DNA from: Christensenella sp. UBA1224
GTDB taxonomy: Bacteria; Bacillota; Clostridia; Christensenellales; Aristaeellaceae
NCBI GenBank assembly: GCA_002309235.1
Contig: DBXA01000089.1
Span: 1 to 15,498, forward strand
DNA: 15,498 nt
Reading direction: 5' to 3'
Shown here in pieces: positions 7,327 through 14,377 of this stretch. Positions within the stretch are counted from its first letter, which is position 1. The number at the start of each line of letters is the position of its first letter. A program made the position numbers and the translations under genes. The notes below the pieces were generated by a model. That model was not told where the DNA came from, did not search any database, and saw nothing but the letters and a program-made list of their open reading frames with translations.

Positions 7327-7367
7327 AAATAAAGGACCCGCCCCAAATTTAAAGGGGCGAATCCGTC
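7327..7367 (-). terminator. T-box leader terminator
   Basis: Minus-strand GGAC..TTCGCCCC, loop TTTAAATTT, then GGGGCGGGTCC and TTTTATTT. It lies between the T-box sequence and the leuA ribosome binding site, the place where a T-box attenuator belongs. The upstream arm could instead pair within the antiterminator. Confidence 0.85.
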
Positions 7368-7554
7368 CGTTCGCTGTACCACCCAATATTCCGCCCTGCA
7401 AGAAGGCGCTCCTTGCCCTTAACGCGGGGAAACGCGCATGTTTTTATCCATGCGGGCTCCGGGGTGAGCTATCCGCATATGCCGCCCGCCGGCTCACACC
7501 TGCCGCCGGCTCTCTCAGGAGACGCGCATATGCCTTTTCCCTTTCACAGCCTGT
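7327..7554 (-). promoter_or_regulatory. Leucine T-box riboswitch leader of leuA
   Basis: The leader carries the T-box core GGGTGGTACAGCG (7372-7384; family consensus AGGGTGGTACCGCG), directly followed by the attenuator hairpin. Upstream is a Stem I-like fold: AGAGAG bulge (7511-7516), GCCGGC hairpin with distal loop, and a helix formed by two GCATATGC arms (7526-7533 with 7475-7482). CTC at 7466-7468 lies in the expected specifier loop, matching tRNA-Leu(GAG). A CGCATG/CATGCG hairpin follows (7435-7440 with 7449-7454). When uncharged tRNA-Leu binds specifier and T-box bulge, the antiterminator forms and leuA is transcribed. The specifier assignment is by eye and less certain than the T-box itself. 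Confidence 0.85.
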
Positions 7555-7560
7555 GGGAGA

Positions 7561-7589
7561 ATTATACAAAACAAAGGCACTTAAGTCAA
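7561..7589 (-). promoter_or_regulatory. Sigma-A promoter of the leuA operon
   Basis: -35 TTGACT (7584-7589), 17-bp spacer, -10 TATAAT (7561-7566), near-perfect consensus. It places the start of the T-box leader near 7554. Confidence 0.9.
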
Positions 7590-7617
7590 TAGCCCCGCCG
7601 CCTCGCGCAGCATGGTT

Positions 7618-8739
7618 TCAGCTGACGCCCTTATCGTCCCGCGCAGGCTCTTCTTTACCGTCCGCCCAGGAAAGCAGCTTCTCCTTACCCTGTATCAGCT
7701 GCTTCGGGAGAGAAGCCGTCACCAGGGCGCCTATCATATCCGTCACCTTGCGGCGCGTATCCTCATCCACATTGCGGAAGGCGGTTATCATCGCCTGCGG
7801 GCTGCGCAGGGCCTTGAGGAAGAAATCCCGGCCCACGTACTGCGCGTCCGTGGCGCTGAGTATATCGCACAGGGCATCCACAAAGGCGCGCCGTTTTTCC
7901 TCATCCGCGCCGGCGAGCCATTCCCGCATCACGCGCTCAAAGCGCACGCTGTCCTTCTGCAGGCTGTCCGCCCGCACAAAGGAGGGGCCAAGCACGTGCC
8001 AGTTGAAGGGGTCGTGCTGGAGTATGCTGAATTTGCCGGACTTTACTACCTCGTATTCGTCCGGGTGCTCGAGCAGCATCCCCACCAGGGAGGATTGGGG
8101 CACAAAGGAGCGTATCCTGTGCCGGATCGCCGCGTATCCCGGGCTTGCGAACACCTTTTCGCTCTGTCCCGGCCCGTCAAGCGTATAGATATCGGTAAGG
8201 CGCGGCCTCACGGCGTCATCCGCATAGGATGCGGCGAACACAGCCAGGTTACCGCCCTTGGAATGCCCGCCGATCCTGATAAGGCCCCCGAACCTTTCGG
8301 CCGTCCTCTTCAGGTACTGGGCCGCCCGCAATTGGGAGGGGATAGGATCCGAGAAGGCCATATGGAAGTCTTCCTTCCAGCCGGCAAGGGTTTTGTCCGT
8401 ACCCCGGCAGGCGATAAAGATGGTCCCATCGTCCAGGAGGAAGGTAACGGCGGAAAACTGCTTGATGCCGGAAAGATCCAGCTCCGATACATAATTTGCC
8501 GCGGTCTGGCTGCCAAAACGGCGGCTGCGCGCGCAGGCGCCGAGCAGCTTTACCTCATCGGCCCGCGCATCCGGGTCAGGCAGTACGCTCTCCAGCGCGG
8601 CCGTTCCGCTTTCGGGAAGGAAGTCCTCCCAGCGCACATAGGAAAGAGTGCAGAATATGAGGGCATCCACCTCGTTGAAGGGCACCTCCGCAAAGAGGCT
8701 GTCTCCCCTCCAGGCCACATAATCCATGATATTGGGCAT
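7618..8739 (-). CDS. DUF2974 / Mbeg1-like alpha/beta hydrolase
   Basis: A 373-aa lipase-like protein. The nucleophile elbow is IGGHSKGGNLAV with Ser160 (GxSxG form). A preceding CRGTD (111-115) and a following TLDGPG (187-192) are typical of DUF2974 proteins. The probable catalytic acid and histidine lie downstream (for example within HDPFNWH) but are not certain. There is no signal peptide or membrane span, so it is probably cytoplasmic. Substrates of the family are not established. The start ATG at 8739 has GAGGTG about 5 nt upstream. It lies 27 nt after the P-type ATPase stop with no terminator between, so it is expected to be cotranscribed and under the same manganese riboswitch. No clear terminator follows it before the leuA promoter. 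Confidence 0.85.
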   Translation of the reverse strand: MPNIMDYVAWRGDSLFAEVPFNEVDALIFCTLSYVRWEDFLPESGTAALESVLPDPDARADEVKLLGACARSRRFGSQTAANYVSELDLSGIKQFSAVTFLLDDGTIFIACRGTDKTLAGWKEDFHMAFSDPIPSQLRAAQYLKRTAERFGGLIRIGGHSKGGNLAVFAASYADDAVRPRLTDIYTLDGPGQSEKVFASPGYAAIRHRIRSFVPQSSLVGMLLEHPDEYEVVKSGKFSILQHDPFNWHVLGPSFVRADSLQKDSVRFERVMREWLAGADEEKRRAFVDALCDILSATDAQYVGRDFFLKALRSPQAMITAFRNVDEDTRRKVTDMIGALVTASLPKQLIQGKEKLLSWADGKEEPARDDKGVS

Positions 8740-8766
8740 GACGGCACCTCACGATAAAGGGTTCTT

Positions 8767-11382
8767 TCAGTGTTCCTTCCGCGCAAAAAAGCATTTTGCG
8801 ATCTCATGGATGGGAACGGAGACCAGGCACAGCGCCGCGCAGATCAGATACATCTTCGAGGGCAGCAGCACCAGCCCGAACGCCAGCCTGAGAGGCGGCA
8901 CCAAAAGCACCAGCAGCACCAGCGCGGCAGAGGCAAGGGCTGCCAGGTTCAATGCCCTGTTCCCGAAAGGGCCTATCCTGAACAGGCTCTTATCGCTGCG
9001 CATGTTGAAGGACTGTACCACCTGGCTCATCGCCAGTACCAGGAAGGCCGCCGTACGCCCGCCTTCCACGCTGCCTGCGATGGATCTTCCCAGCGCGTAA
9101 GCGATCAGCGTTATGGCACCGAACAGCACGCCCTGCAGGCCTATCCGCAGGCCGAAATGATGGGCGAATATCCCCTCGTTCTTCGGACGGGGAGAGCGCT
9201 TCATCACATCGTCCTCCACCTTCTCCATGCCCAGGGCGATGGCCGGCAGGCTGTCGGTAGCCAGGTTGACCAGCAGCAGCTGCATGGAAAGGAGGGGCGA
9301 CTGCTTCCAGATGAGCATGGCGAAGAATACGCACAGCACCTCGCCTATATTGGTGCCCAGCAGGTATCCTACCACCTTGCGGATATTGTCGTATATGCCG
9401 CGGCCTTCCCGCACCGCATCCACGATGGTGGCGAAATTATCATCGGAAAGGGTCATGGCGGCAGCGCCTTTGGCTACATCTGTACCTGTGATGCCCATGG
9501 CGCAGCCGATATCCGCCGCCTTTAAGGCAGGGGCATCGTTGACGCCGTCGCCCGTCATGGCGACTGTCTCACCCTGGGATTGCCATGCGTGCACGATGCG
9601 TATCTTGTCCTCCGGAGAGACGCGGGCGTATACCGCGATATCCCTCACGCCCGCCTTCAGCTCGTCGTCCGTCATCTTGCCGAGCTGCACGCCGGTAACG
9701 GCGCGGTCACCGGGCTGCATGATGCCTATCTGCCTGGCAATGGCCGAGGCCGTGACAGCATGGTCTCCCGTGATCATGACGGGCTTGATGCCCGCCTCTC
9801 GGCAGCGGTGCACAGCCTCCGCGGCCTCCGCCCTGGGCGGGTCTATCATACCGACAAGGCCGATGAGCGTAAGCTCCCTTTCCAGGGTATCGCTCCGGGG
9901 ATCCGAGGGAACTTCCGGGAGCTCCCTCACGGCGATGGCCAGAACGCGCAGGGCATCCTCGCACATGGCGTTGACCTGCCTGGCGCAGCTGTCGCTGTCA
10001 CCCGCAGTGCTGCGGGAGGCGATGACATCGTACGCGCCTTTGGTGACGGCGAGTATCCTGCCGTCGATACGGTGCACGGTCGTCATGAGCTTGCGGTCGG
10101 AATCGAAGGGGATCTCCGCAAGCCTGGGATATTCTTTGCGCAGGTCGTCCGCCGGCATGCCGTTCAGATAGGAAGCGGCCAGTATCGATGTTTCCGTGGG
10201 ATCGCCTATGCGGGTCTCCCCCTTCTCATCCACGCGGAAGGACCCATCGCAGCAAAGGGCGGCGTATTTGAGAAGGGTGCGCACCTTTTCACTGTTTTCA
10301 GAGGAGATATCCTCCGCGTGATCATCCGCGCAGACATAGGCGCGCACAAGTGTCATTTTGTTCTGCGTCAACGTGCCCGTCTTGTCGGAGCAGATGACAG
10401 ACGCGCAGCCGAGCGTTTCGACAGCCGGGAGCTTGCGTACGACGGCATTCTTGCGCGCCATCACCTGCATGCCGATGGACAGTATCACCGTTACGATGGC
10501 AGGGAGTCCCTCCGGTATCGCCGATACCGCCAGGGATACAGCCGTCATGAATATGCTGATGAGAGGCGTTCCCGCCAAAAGCCCTATCACAAAGATCACG
10601 CTGCAGGCAGCAAGGGCGGCGATACCGAGTATCTTTCCAAGCCCCGCCAGCTTCTCCTGCAGGGGAGTGCGCGTCTCCTCCTCGCCGGAGAGGAGCTTTG
10701 ATATGAGGCCCATCTCCGTATCCATGCCGGTACCCGTCACCACTGCCACAGCGCGGCCCGCGGATACGGAGCACCCGGAATAGAGCATGTTCTTCCTGTC
10801 GCCCAGGGGAGCGCCTTCATCGATCCGCTCATCCGCGTCCTTTTCAGCCGGTACGGATTCACCCGTCAGCGCCGATTCCTCGCTGGAAAGGGAAGCGCTC
10901 TCCAGAAGCCTGCAGTCCGCGGGGATCATATCCCCCGCCTCCAGGCGGATGATATCGCCCGGCACAAGCTCTTTCGCATCTATGATGTTCTCCGCACCGC
11001 CGCGGATCACTCTCGCGTGAGGGGCGGAAAGGCTTTTCAAGGCATCCATCGCCTTTTCGGCCTTGCTCTCCTGTATGACGCCCATCAGGGCATTGAGTAT
11101 AACGATGGCCAGTATGAGGACGGGCTCGAAGAACTCCGAAGCATCGTCACCGCCAAGGGCTATGACAAAGGATATCACCGCCGCTATGATCAGTATGATG
11201 ATCATGACATCCTTGAACTGAGCAGCGAACCTTTGCAGGAAGGTCTTCTTCGGCGCCTCCCTGAGGGCGTTCGGCCCATATTTCTGAAGCCGGCCCGCGG
11301 CCTGCTGTACATCAAGCCCGGCTTTGGGGGAAACATCCAGCTCCTTTAATACTTCTTCCTTCCCCATAGCGTATGCCTGCAT
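8767..11382 (-). CDS. P2A-type cation-translocating ATPase (Ca2+/Mn2+ pump)
   Basis: An 871-aa integral membrane pump. N-terminal cation ATPase domain (about 1-45), then TM1/TM2 (about 58-105). The actuator domain has LTGES at 172-176. TM4 has AIPEGLPA (288-295). Phosphorylation site D333 is in CSDKTGTLTQ. The nucleotide domain contains KGAYD (448-452), and the hinge has TGDGVNDAP (610-618). TM5/TM6 supply NIGEV (678-682) and NLATDSLPA (706-714), with N706, T709 and D710 equivalent to SERCA site II ligands. The M8 acid of SERCA is not evident (SQVVQSFN), consistent with a one-site PMR1/SPCA-like pump that can move Mn2+ as well as Ca2+. A yybP-ykoY Mn2+ riboswitch in the leader favours Mn2+ efflux in vivo. 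The frame opens at 11418, but that ATG lies inside the leader terminator; GGAGGAGG at 11390-11397 sets ATG 11382. Confidence 0.92.
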   Translation of the reverse strand: MQAYAMGKEEVLKELDVSPKAGLDVQQAAGRLQKYGPNALREAPKKTFLQRFAAQFKDVMIIILIIAAVISFVIALGGDDASEFFEPVLILAIVILNALMGVIQESKAEKAMDALKSLSAPHARVIRGGAENIIDAKELVPGDIIRLEAGDMIPADCRLLESASLSSEESALTGESVPAEKDADERIDEGAPLGDRKNMLYSGCSVSAGRAVAVVTGTGMDTEMGLISKLLSGEEETRTPLQEKLAGLGKILGIAALAACSVIFVIGLLAGTPLISIFMTAVSLAVSAIPEGLPAIVTVILSIGMQVMARKNAVVRKLPAVETLGCASVICSDKTGTLTQNKMTLVRAYVCADDHAEDISSENSEKVRTLLKYAALCCDGSFRVDEKGETRIGDPTETSILAASYLNGMPADDLRKEYPRLAEIPFDSDRKLMTTVHRIDGRILAVTKGAYDVIASRSTAGDSDSCARQVNAMCEDALRVLAIAVRELPEVPSDPRSDTLERELTLIGLVGMIDPPRAEAAEAVHRCREAGIKPVMITGDHAVTASAIARQIGIMQPGDRAVTGVQLGKMTDDELKAGVRDIAVYARVSPEDKIRIVHAWQSQGETVAMTGDGVNDAPALKAADIGCAMGITGTDVAKGAAAMTLSDDNFATIVDAVREGRGIYDNIRKVVGYLLGTNIGEVLCVFFAMLIWKQSPLLSMQLLLVNLATDSLPAIALGMEKVEDDVMKRSPRPKNEGIFAHHFGLRIGLQGVLFGAITLIAYALGRSIAGSVEGGRTAAFLVLAMSQVVQSFNMRSDKSLFRIGPFGNRALNLAALASAALVLLVLLVPPLRLAFGLVLLPSKMYLICAALCLVSVPIHEIAKCFFARKEH

Positions 11383-11389
11383 CTGACAA

Positions 11390-11397
11390 CCTCCTCC
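11390..11397 (-). promoter_or_regulatory. RBS deciding the ATPase start
   Basis: GGAGGAGG on the minus strand, 7 nt before the ATG at 11382. It excludes the 12-residue longer frame, whose ATG at 11418 sits in the leader hairpin. Confidence 0.8.
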
Positions 11398-11405
11398 GAT
11401 ACATG

Positions 11406-11440
11406 AAAAAAGACCCATACACAGATCATGTGCATAAGTC
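11406..11440 (-). terminator. Riboswitch expression-platform terminator
   Basis: GACTTATGCACA (11429-11440) pairs over 12 bp (G-U included) with TGTGTATGGGTC (11412-11423) around a 5-nt loop, followed by TTTTTT. Its 5' arm contains CTTATG, which is also the 3' strand of the aptamer P1 helix, so the two structures exclude each other. Confidence 0.88.
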
Positions 11441-11522
11441 TCGTGCTTTAAAGAACGGCCATCCGCCCTGACGGCGGCGTGCTGTTGGCCGGCCCACGCT
11501 TTCGCGCGACTACTCCCCTATG
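11433..11522 (-). promoter_or_regulatory. yybP-ykoY manganese riboswitch aptamer
   Basis: Conserved elements of this class are visible: GGGGAGTAG (11510-11518) in the 5' part and ACGAGACTTATG (11433-11444) in the 3' part. GC-rich hairpin arms lie between them, with an AACA segment. P1 forms from CATAGG (11517-11522) and CTTATG (11433-11438). Since P1 uses the first arm of the terminator, ligand-bound aptamer should prevent termination: an ON switch for the ATPase operon. Members of this class sense Mn2+ and commonly precede Mn2+ exporters and P-type ATPases. The assignment is by motif, without a covariance search. Confidence 0.85.
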
Positions 11523-11530
11523 TATGGGAT

Positions 11531-11559
11531 ATCATATCATCCGTCGCGTTAAGAATCAA
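11531..11559 (-). promoter_or_regulatory. Sigma-A promoter of the ATPase operon
   Basis: -35 TTGATT (11554-11559), 17-bp spacer, -10 TATGAT (11531-11536). The predicted start, near 11524, is just before the riboswitch P1 strand. The -35 box abuts the trpB terminator. Confidence 0.8.
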
Positions 11560-11593
11560 GGGCCCGGGAGAGGGATAAGCCTCCGCCCGGGCG
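11560..11593 (-). terminator. Terminator of trpB
   Basis: Minus-strand GCCCGGG (11585-11591) pairs with CCCGGGC (11562-11568), with extra AGG/CCT-type pairing inside, followed by CCTTGATTCTT. The stem is strong but the T tract is weak, and that tract is also the -35 region of the next operon. Confidence 0.65.
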
Positions 11594-11615
11594 CCTGTGT
11601 ATGCTCCGTACCGCC

Positions 11616-12869
11616 TCAGCAGCGATTTTTTTCCATCTCCGCGAGGAATTCCGGGCCGTATCCGTAATGCTCCACCACATAATCCAGATCCTTGTCGCCG
11701 CGGCCGGAAAGGTTCACCAGGACAGAGCCTGTCATGCCCGTCCGCGCGACCCTGATCGCATAAGCCAGCGCATGGGAGCTTTCGATGGCGGGTATGATGC
11801 CCTCGTGGCGCGACAGCAGGAACAGGGCTTCGATGGCATCGTCATCCCCCACGGTCTCATAGCGCACGCGCCCCATATCGTGGAGCATGGCATGCTCGGG
11901 GCCCACAGCCGGGTAATCCAGCCCGCTGGCGTTGGAGTAGACAGGGGCGGGATCGCCCTTCTCATCCGCCAGCATGATGCTGTTGAAGCCGTGCATCACG
12001 CCCTCGCTGCCGTATGTGACGGTAGCGGCATGGTCTCCCAGCTTCGGCCCGCGTCCAAGGGGCTCCACGCCCACCAGCTCCACGGGATCGGCAAGGAAGG
12101 GGGTGAACATGCCTATGGAGTTGGAACCGCCGCCTACGCAGGCAACGACCCGATCCGGCAGGTGCCCCGTCTGCTCTTTGAACTGCTCACGGGCCTCCTC
12201 ACCGATGCAGAACTGGAAATCCCGCACCATCAGGGGGAAGGGATGCGGGCCTGCCGCGGTGCCGATGCAGTAGATCGCGTCCCTGTATTCCTTCGCGTAC
12301 GCCATAAAAGCCGCGTCAACCGCTTCCTTGAGGGTCTTGAGCCCGAAGGTGACGGGGATGACGTTCGCCCCCAGCATCTTCATGCGCGTCACATTGGGCG
12401 CCTGCTTGGCGATATCCACCTCGCCCATGTAGATATCGCACTCCATGCCGAAATACGCCGCAGCCGTAGCAAGCGCCACGCCGTGCTGGCCGGCTCCCGT
12501 CTCGGCGATCAGCTTCTTTTTGCCCATGAATTTGGCAAGCAGGCCTTCCCCCATGCAGTGGTTCAGCTTATGGGCGCCGGTATGGTTGAGATCCTCCCTT
12601 TTCAGGTAGATCTGGGTGCGGCCCAGCAGGGCCGAAAGGTTCTGGCAATGGTAAACGGGGGTAGGACGCCCCTGGAAATCCCTGCGGATGCGCCTGAGCT
12701 CCGCGATGAACTGAGCGGACTGGGCTATCGTCTGGTACGCCTCGGCATACTCATTGAAGGCCTTTATGAGCTCCGGGTCATCCAGGTAATTGCCGCCGTA
12801 TCTATCAAAATACCCGTCATTGGTAGGATATTCCTTAAGGTAATTGTCAAAATCCCTGTACTTATTCAT
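11616..12869 (-). CDS. trpB: Tryptophan synthase beta subunit, stand-alone gene
   Basis: A 417-aa pyridoxal-phosphate enzyme of fold type II, making L-tryptophan from indole and serine. The PLP lysine is K101 in LNHTGAHKLNH, the catalytic glutamate is E123 in AETGAGQHG, the phosphate loop is VGGGSNSIG (246-254), E356 lies in HEGIIPAIESSHAL, and S388 in NLSGRGDKD contacts the cofactor ring. All key residues are present. Motifs follow the TrpB1 (TrpA-partnered) pattern rather than the longer TrpB2 form, although the first 20 residues extend beyond typical TrpB1. AAGGAGA precedes the ATG at 12869. There is no trpA or other trp gene beside it, and it has its own promoter and terminator. It may serve a TrpA encoded elsewhere or scavenge indole directly. 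No T-box or trp-leader attenuator is seen. Confidence 0.93.
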   Translation of the reverse strand: MNKYRDFDNYLKEYPTNDGYFDRYGGNYLDDPELIKAFNEYAEAYQTIAQSAQFIAELRRIRRDFQGRPTPVYHCQNLSALLGRTQIYLKREDLNHTGAHKLNHCMGEGLLAKFMGKKKLIAETGAGQHGVALATAAAYFGMECDIYMGEVDIAKQAPNVTRMKMLGANVIPVTFGLKTLKEAVDAAFMAYAKEYRDAIYCIGTAAGPHPFPLMVRDFQFCIGEEAREQFKEQTGHLPDRVVACVGGGSNSIGMFTPFLADPVELVGVEPLGRGPKLGDHAATVTYGSEGVMHGFNSIMLADEKGDPAPVYSNASGLDYPAVGPEHAMLHDMGRVRYETVGDDDAIEALFLLSRHEGIIPAIESSHALAYAIRVARTGMTGSVLVNLSGRGDKDLDYVVEHYGYGPEFLAEMEKNRC

Positions 12870-12911
12870 GGTTCTCTCTCCTTCGGGGCTGTATTCGGGT
12901 GCATCCTTGTG

Positions 12912-12940
12912 ATTTTAACATGTCCTTCGCTTTTTCGCAA
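12912..12940 (-). promoter_or_regulatory. Sigma-A promoter of trpB
   Basis: -35 TTGCGA (12935-12940), 17-bp spacer, -10 TAAAAT (12912-12917). It lies about 40 bp upstream of the ATG, so there is no room for a long leader. Confidence 0.65.
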
Positions 12941-12991
12941 GCGGATCCCTCACGGATATGCAAAAAGAAGGGGGGGGATACGGGCTGAAAC

Positions 12992-13459
12992 TCATACCGT
13001 GAATTCAAAGACCGTCTCCGCATCGTTGAGGTGGTATACCTTCGGGCTGTACGGCTCTGTCACGGCCGTCCACAGCTTCTTTGCCCCGGTGTTCTTTTCG
13101 TTGTATTTGATCTCCCAATGCCCCGGATAGGAGGAAAGGATCACCCGCGCCGCCTCCAGAGCGTAATGCCTTCGCCTGTAGGCGGGGAAAACGGTGAATT
13201 CCGCCATCACATGATCCGGCGCGTGCCCGATATAGGAATAAGGGTTGATAAAGGCAAAGCCTATCATCGCATCATCGGCAAAAAGGAAAAAAGCCTTCCG
13301 CTCGGGATCGGTAAAATAGGCGTCGAACCAGCCGTAATGGTAATCCCCGTTTTCATCAAAGGGTTCCGGATAATATGCCGTCATCTCGTAGAGGTATTTC
13401 TGGTTGATCTTCCAGAGCAGCCCCTTCTCCTCCATACGCACTTCCCTCAGATCGATCAT
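12992..13459 (-). CDS. GNAT-family N-acetyltransferase
   Basis: A 155-aa protein resembling the predicted acetyltransferases of COG5628. The acetyl-CoA binding segment is at about 88-110: EFTVFPAYRRRHYALEAAR. The usual R/Q-x-x-G-x-A loop is altered (RRRHYA, His where Gly is common). KNTGAKKLW (122-130) matches the conserved C-terminal Asn/Trp motif that follows in GNAT proteins. The protein is cytoplasmic with no signal. Substrate cannot be inferred. ATG at 13459 has a GGAGAA ribosome binding site about 8 nt upstream. It follows the 148-aa unknown protein by 62 bp on the same strand, so the two probably form one transcription unit. Confidence 0.8.
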   Translation of the reverse strand: MIDLREVRMEEKGLLWKINQKYLYEMTAYYPEPFDENGDYHYGWFDAYFTDPERKAFFLFADDAMIGFAFINPYSYIGHAPDHVMAEFTVFPAYRRRHYALEAARVILSSYPGHWEIKYNEKNTGAKKLWTAVTEPYSPKVYHLNDAETVFEFTV

Positions 13460-13521
13460 GCTTGTCTTCTCCGTTCTGTTTTCATATCCCGTCCTGTCCC
13501 GTGATAACGGGGATCAGGGGA

Positions 13522-13968
13522 TCACTGAGCGTCCCCGCCCTGTTCCGCCTCCTGCGGCGACCAGGAGGGCTGCGTCTCTTCGATCATCAGGAACCCGTCC
13601 GTCTTTACCGCGATCTGGTACTGATCCTCGTATACGATCTCACCGGGGGTGTTCGTATAGACGAGGAAATAGGGATGGTTGTACCTTTCCAGCAGCCACA
13701 GGGCCGGCCGGATCATCCGCAGCATCTCCTGCGTATTTTCCGTTTTGAACCAGCAGACCACCGGATCCTGCTCCCGGCAGGGCTTGGGCCAGGGCAGGTG
13801 TTCGGCGAACCAGCCGTCGATCTCACGGAAAAGATCCGCATCCTCCTCTTCCATCACATCCTGCTGTATCAACTGCCAGCACATGCTGAACACGCCCTTG
13901 GCGTACATGGTGTTCCGCGCCAGTTCCTTTCCCTGTATCCGGACGTATTTGTATTCTGTCTTTTTCAT
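13522..13968 (-). CDS. Conserved-looking hypothetical protein, 148 aa
   Basis: Not assigned to a family. The protein is soluble, without signal or membrane segments. It is rich in aromatic residues (motifs MCWQLIQQDV, WFAEHLPWPKP, LWLLERYNHPYFLVYTN) and acidic patches (MEEEDADLF), and ends in a low-complexity acidic/Gln tail (SPQEAEQGGDAQ). Two Cys in the centre (CREQDPVVC) could be structural or metal-binding. ATG at 13968 has GAGGATG close upstream and a consensus promoter about 55 bp further up. It is first in a likely two-gene unit with the GNAT acetyltransferase. It is a real gene by promoter, ribosome binding site and composition, but its function is unknown. Confidence 0.75.
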   Translation of the reverse strand: MKKTEYKYVRIQGKELARNTMYAKGVFSMCWQLIQQDVMEEEDADLFREIDGWFAEHLPWPKPCREQDPVVCWFKTENTQEMLRMIRPALWLLERYNHPYFLVYTNTPGEIVYEDQYQIAVKTDGFLMIEETQPSWSPQEAEQGGDAQ

Positions 13969-14022
13969 ACACGCATCCTCAAAACCGGTCCTGCAGGAAT
14001 ATTGTTCCCTTTATACGCCAGT

Positions 14023-14051
14023 ATTTTACCATTTCCGGCCCGGTATATCAA
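14023..14051 (-). promoter_or_regulatory. Promoter of the 148-aa protein / GNAT unit
   Basis: -35 TTGATA (14046-14051), 17-bp spacer, -10 TAAAAT (14023-14028), pointing left, diverging from the tRNA promoter. Confidence 0.75.
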
Positions 14052-14131
14052 TTTGACGTCAAAAGATATTTCCGCGCATCGGGAGATCGCTCCGGATCGG
14101 TACTTGATCACTTTTTACAAATACGCTGTTG

Positions 14132-14160
14132 CCCATTCCGAACTCCGGGGTTATAATATA
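14132..14160 (+). promoter_or_regulatory. Promoter of tRNA-Arg
   Basis: -35 TTGCCC, 17-bp spacer and -10 TATAAT, immediately before the tRNA gene at 14169. The -10 is perfect and the -35 partial. Confidence 0.7.
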
Positions 14161-14168
14161 CGGGTAAT

Positions 14169-14244
14169 GCGCCTGTAGCTCAGGGGATAGAGTGTTCGAC
14201 TCCGACTCGAAAGACCGTGGGTTCGAATCCCGCCAGGCGCGCCA
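14169..14244 (+). tRNA. tRNA-Arg, anticodon CCG
   Basis: A full 76-nt cloverleaf. Acceptor GCGCCTG pairs with CAGGCGC, followed by discriminator G and encoded CCA. D-arm GCTC/GAGT. Anticodon stem TTCGA/TCGAA surrounds loop CTCCGAC, so the anticodon is CCG (reads CGG, arginine). T-stem GTGGG/CCCGC with loop TTCGAAT. It has a 5-nt variable loop (AGACC), a consensus-type promoter and an immediate terminator. The last part, from the T-loop to just past CCA, is repeated at 14367-14388. Confidence 0.95.
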
Positions 14245-14246
14245 AA
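14225..14246 (+). repeat. Direct repeat copy 1 (tRNA 3' end), possible att site
   Basis: The 22 nt from the T-loop through CCA plus two A are identical to 14367-14388. tRNA 3' ends are frequent attachment sites of tyrosine-recombinase elements. No integrase gene is present between or near the copies, so an att role is only a possibility. Confidence 0.7.
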
Positions 14247-14285
14247 TAACCGGAACCGACTGGCAAGGCGGTGCCGGTTATTTTT
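14245..14285 (+). terminator. Terminator of tRNA-Arg
   Basis: AATAACCGG (14245-14253) pairs perfectly with CCGGTTATT (14274-14282), with inner ACCG/CGGT pairing, followed by a run of T. It starts directly after CCA. Confidence 0.9.
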
Positions 14286-14286
14286 A

Positions 14287-14377
14287 TGGCGGGATTCGAA
14301 GGGCACGGAAGTGAATGGAAGCCCTGTGGGCTTCCAGAGCCGTGCCCCGGCTCGTCCGCAGACGAGGAATCCCGCCA
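14287..14377. repeat. Three-way-junction palindromic element
   Basis: Outer helix GGCGGGATTC (14288-14297) with GAATCCCGCC (14367-14376), plus a T-A pair outside. Inside are a long arm GGGCACGG/CCGTGCCC (14301-14308 with 14340-14347) capped by GGAAGCCC/GGGCTTCC (14317-14324 with 14328-14335), and a second hairpin CTCGTC-CGCA-GACGAG (14351-14366). Nearly every base is paired. The first 13 nt are the exact reverse complement of the tRNA T-arm at 14222-14234. The fold could form in DNA or RNA. Confidence 0.8.

Noticed and set aside
6404..8188. Long plus-strand open frame (594 codons) opposite leuA and the hydrolase gene
   Set aside because: It is antisense to well-supported genes, crosses the T-box leader and its promoter, and has no family-like sequence; GC-rich codon bias opens the opposite strand.
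12970..12977. Run of eight G between trpB and the GNAT gene
   Set aside because: Intergenic homopolymer with no structure around it; no function can be supported and length may be uncertain.
11601..13130. Long plus-strand open frame (509 codons) opposite trpB
   Set aside because: It is antisense to a gene with all TrpB motifs; a chance opening caused by base composition.
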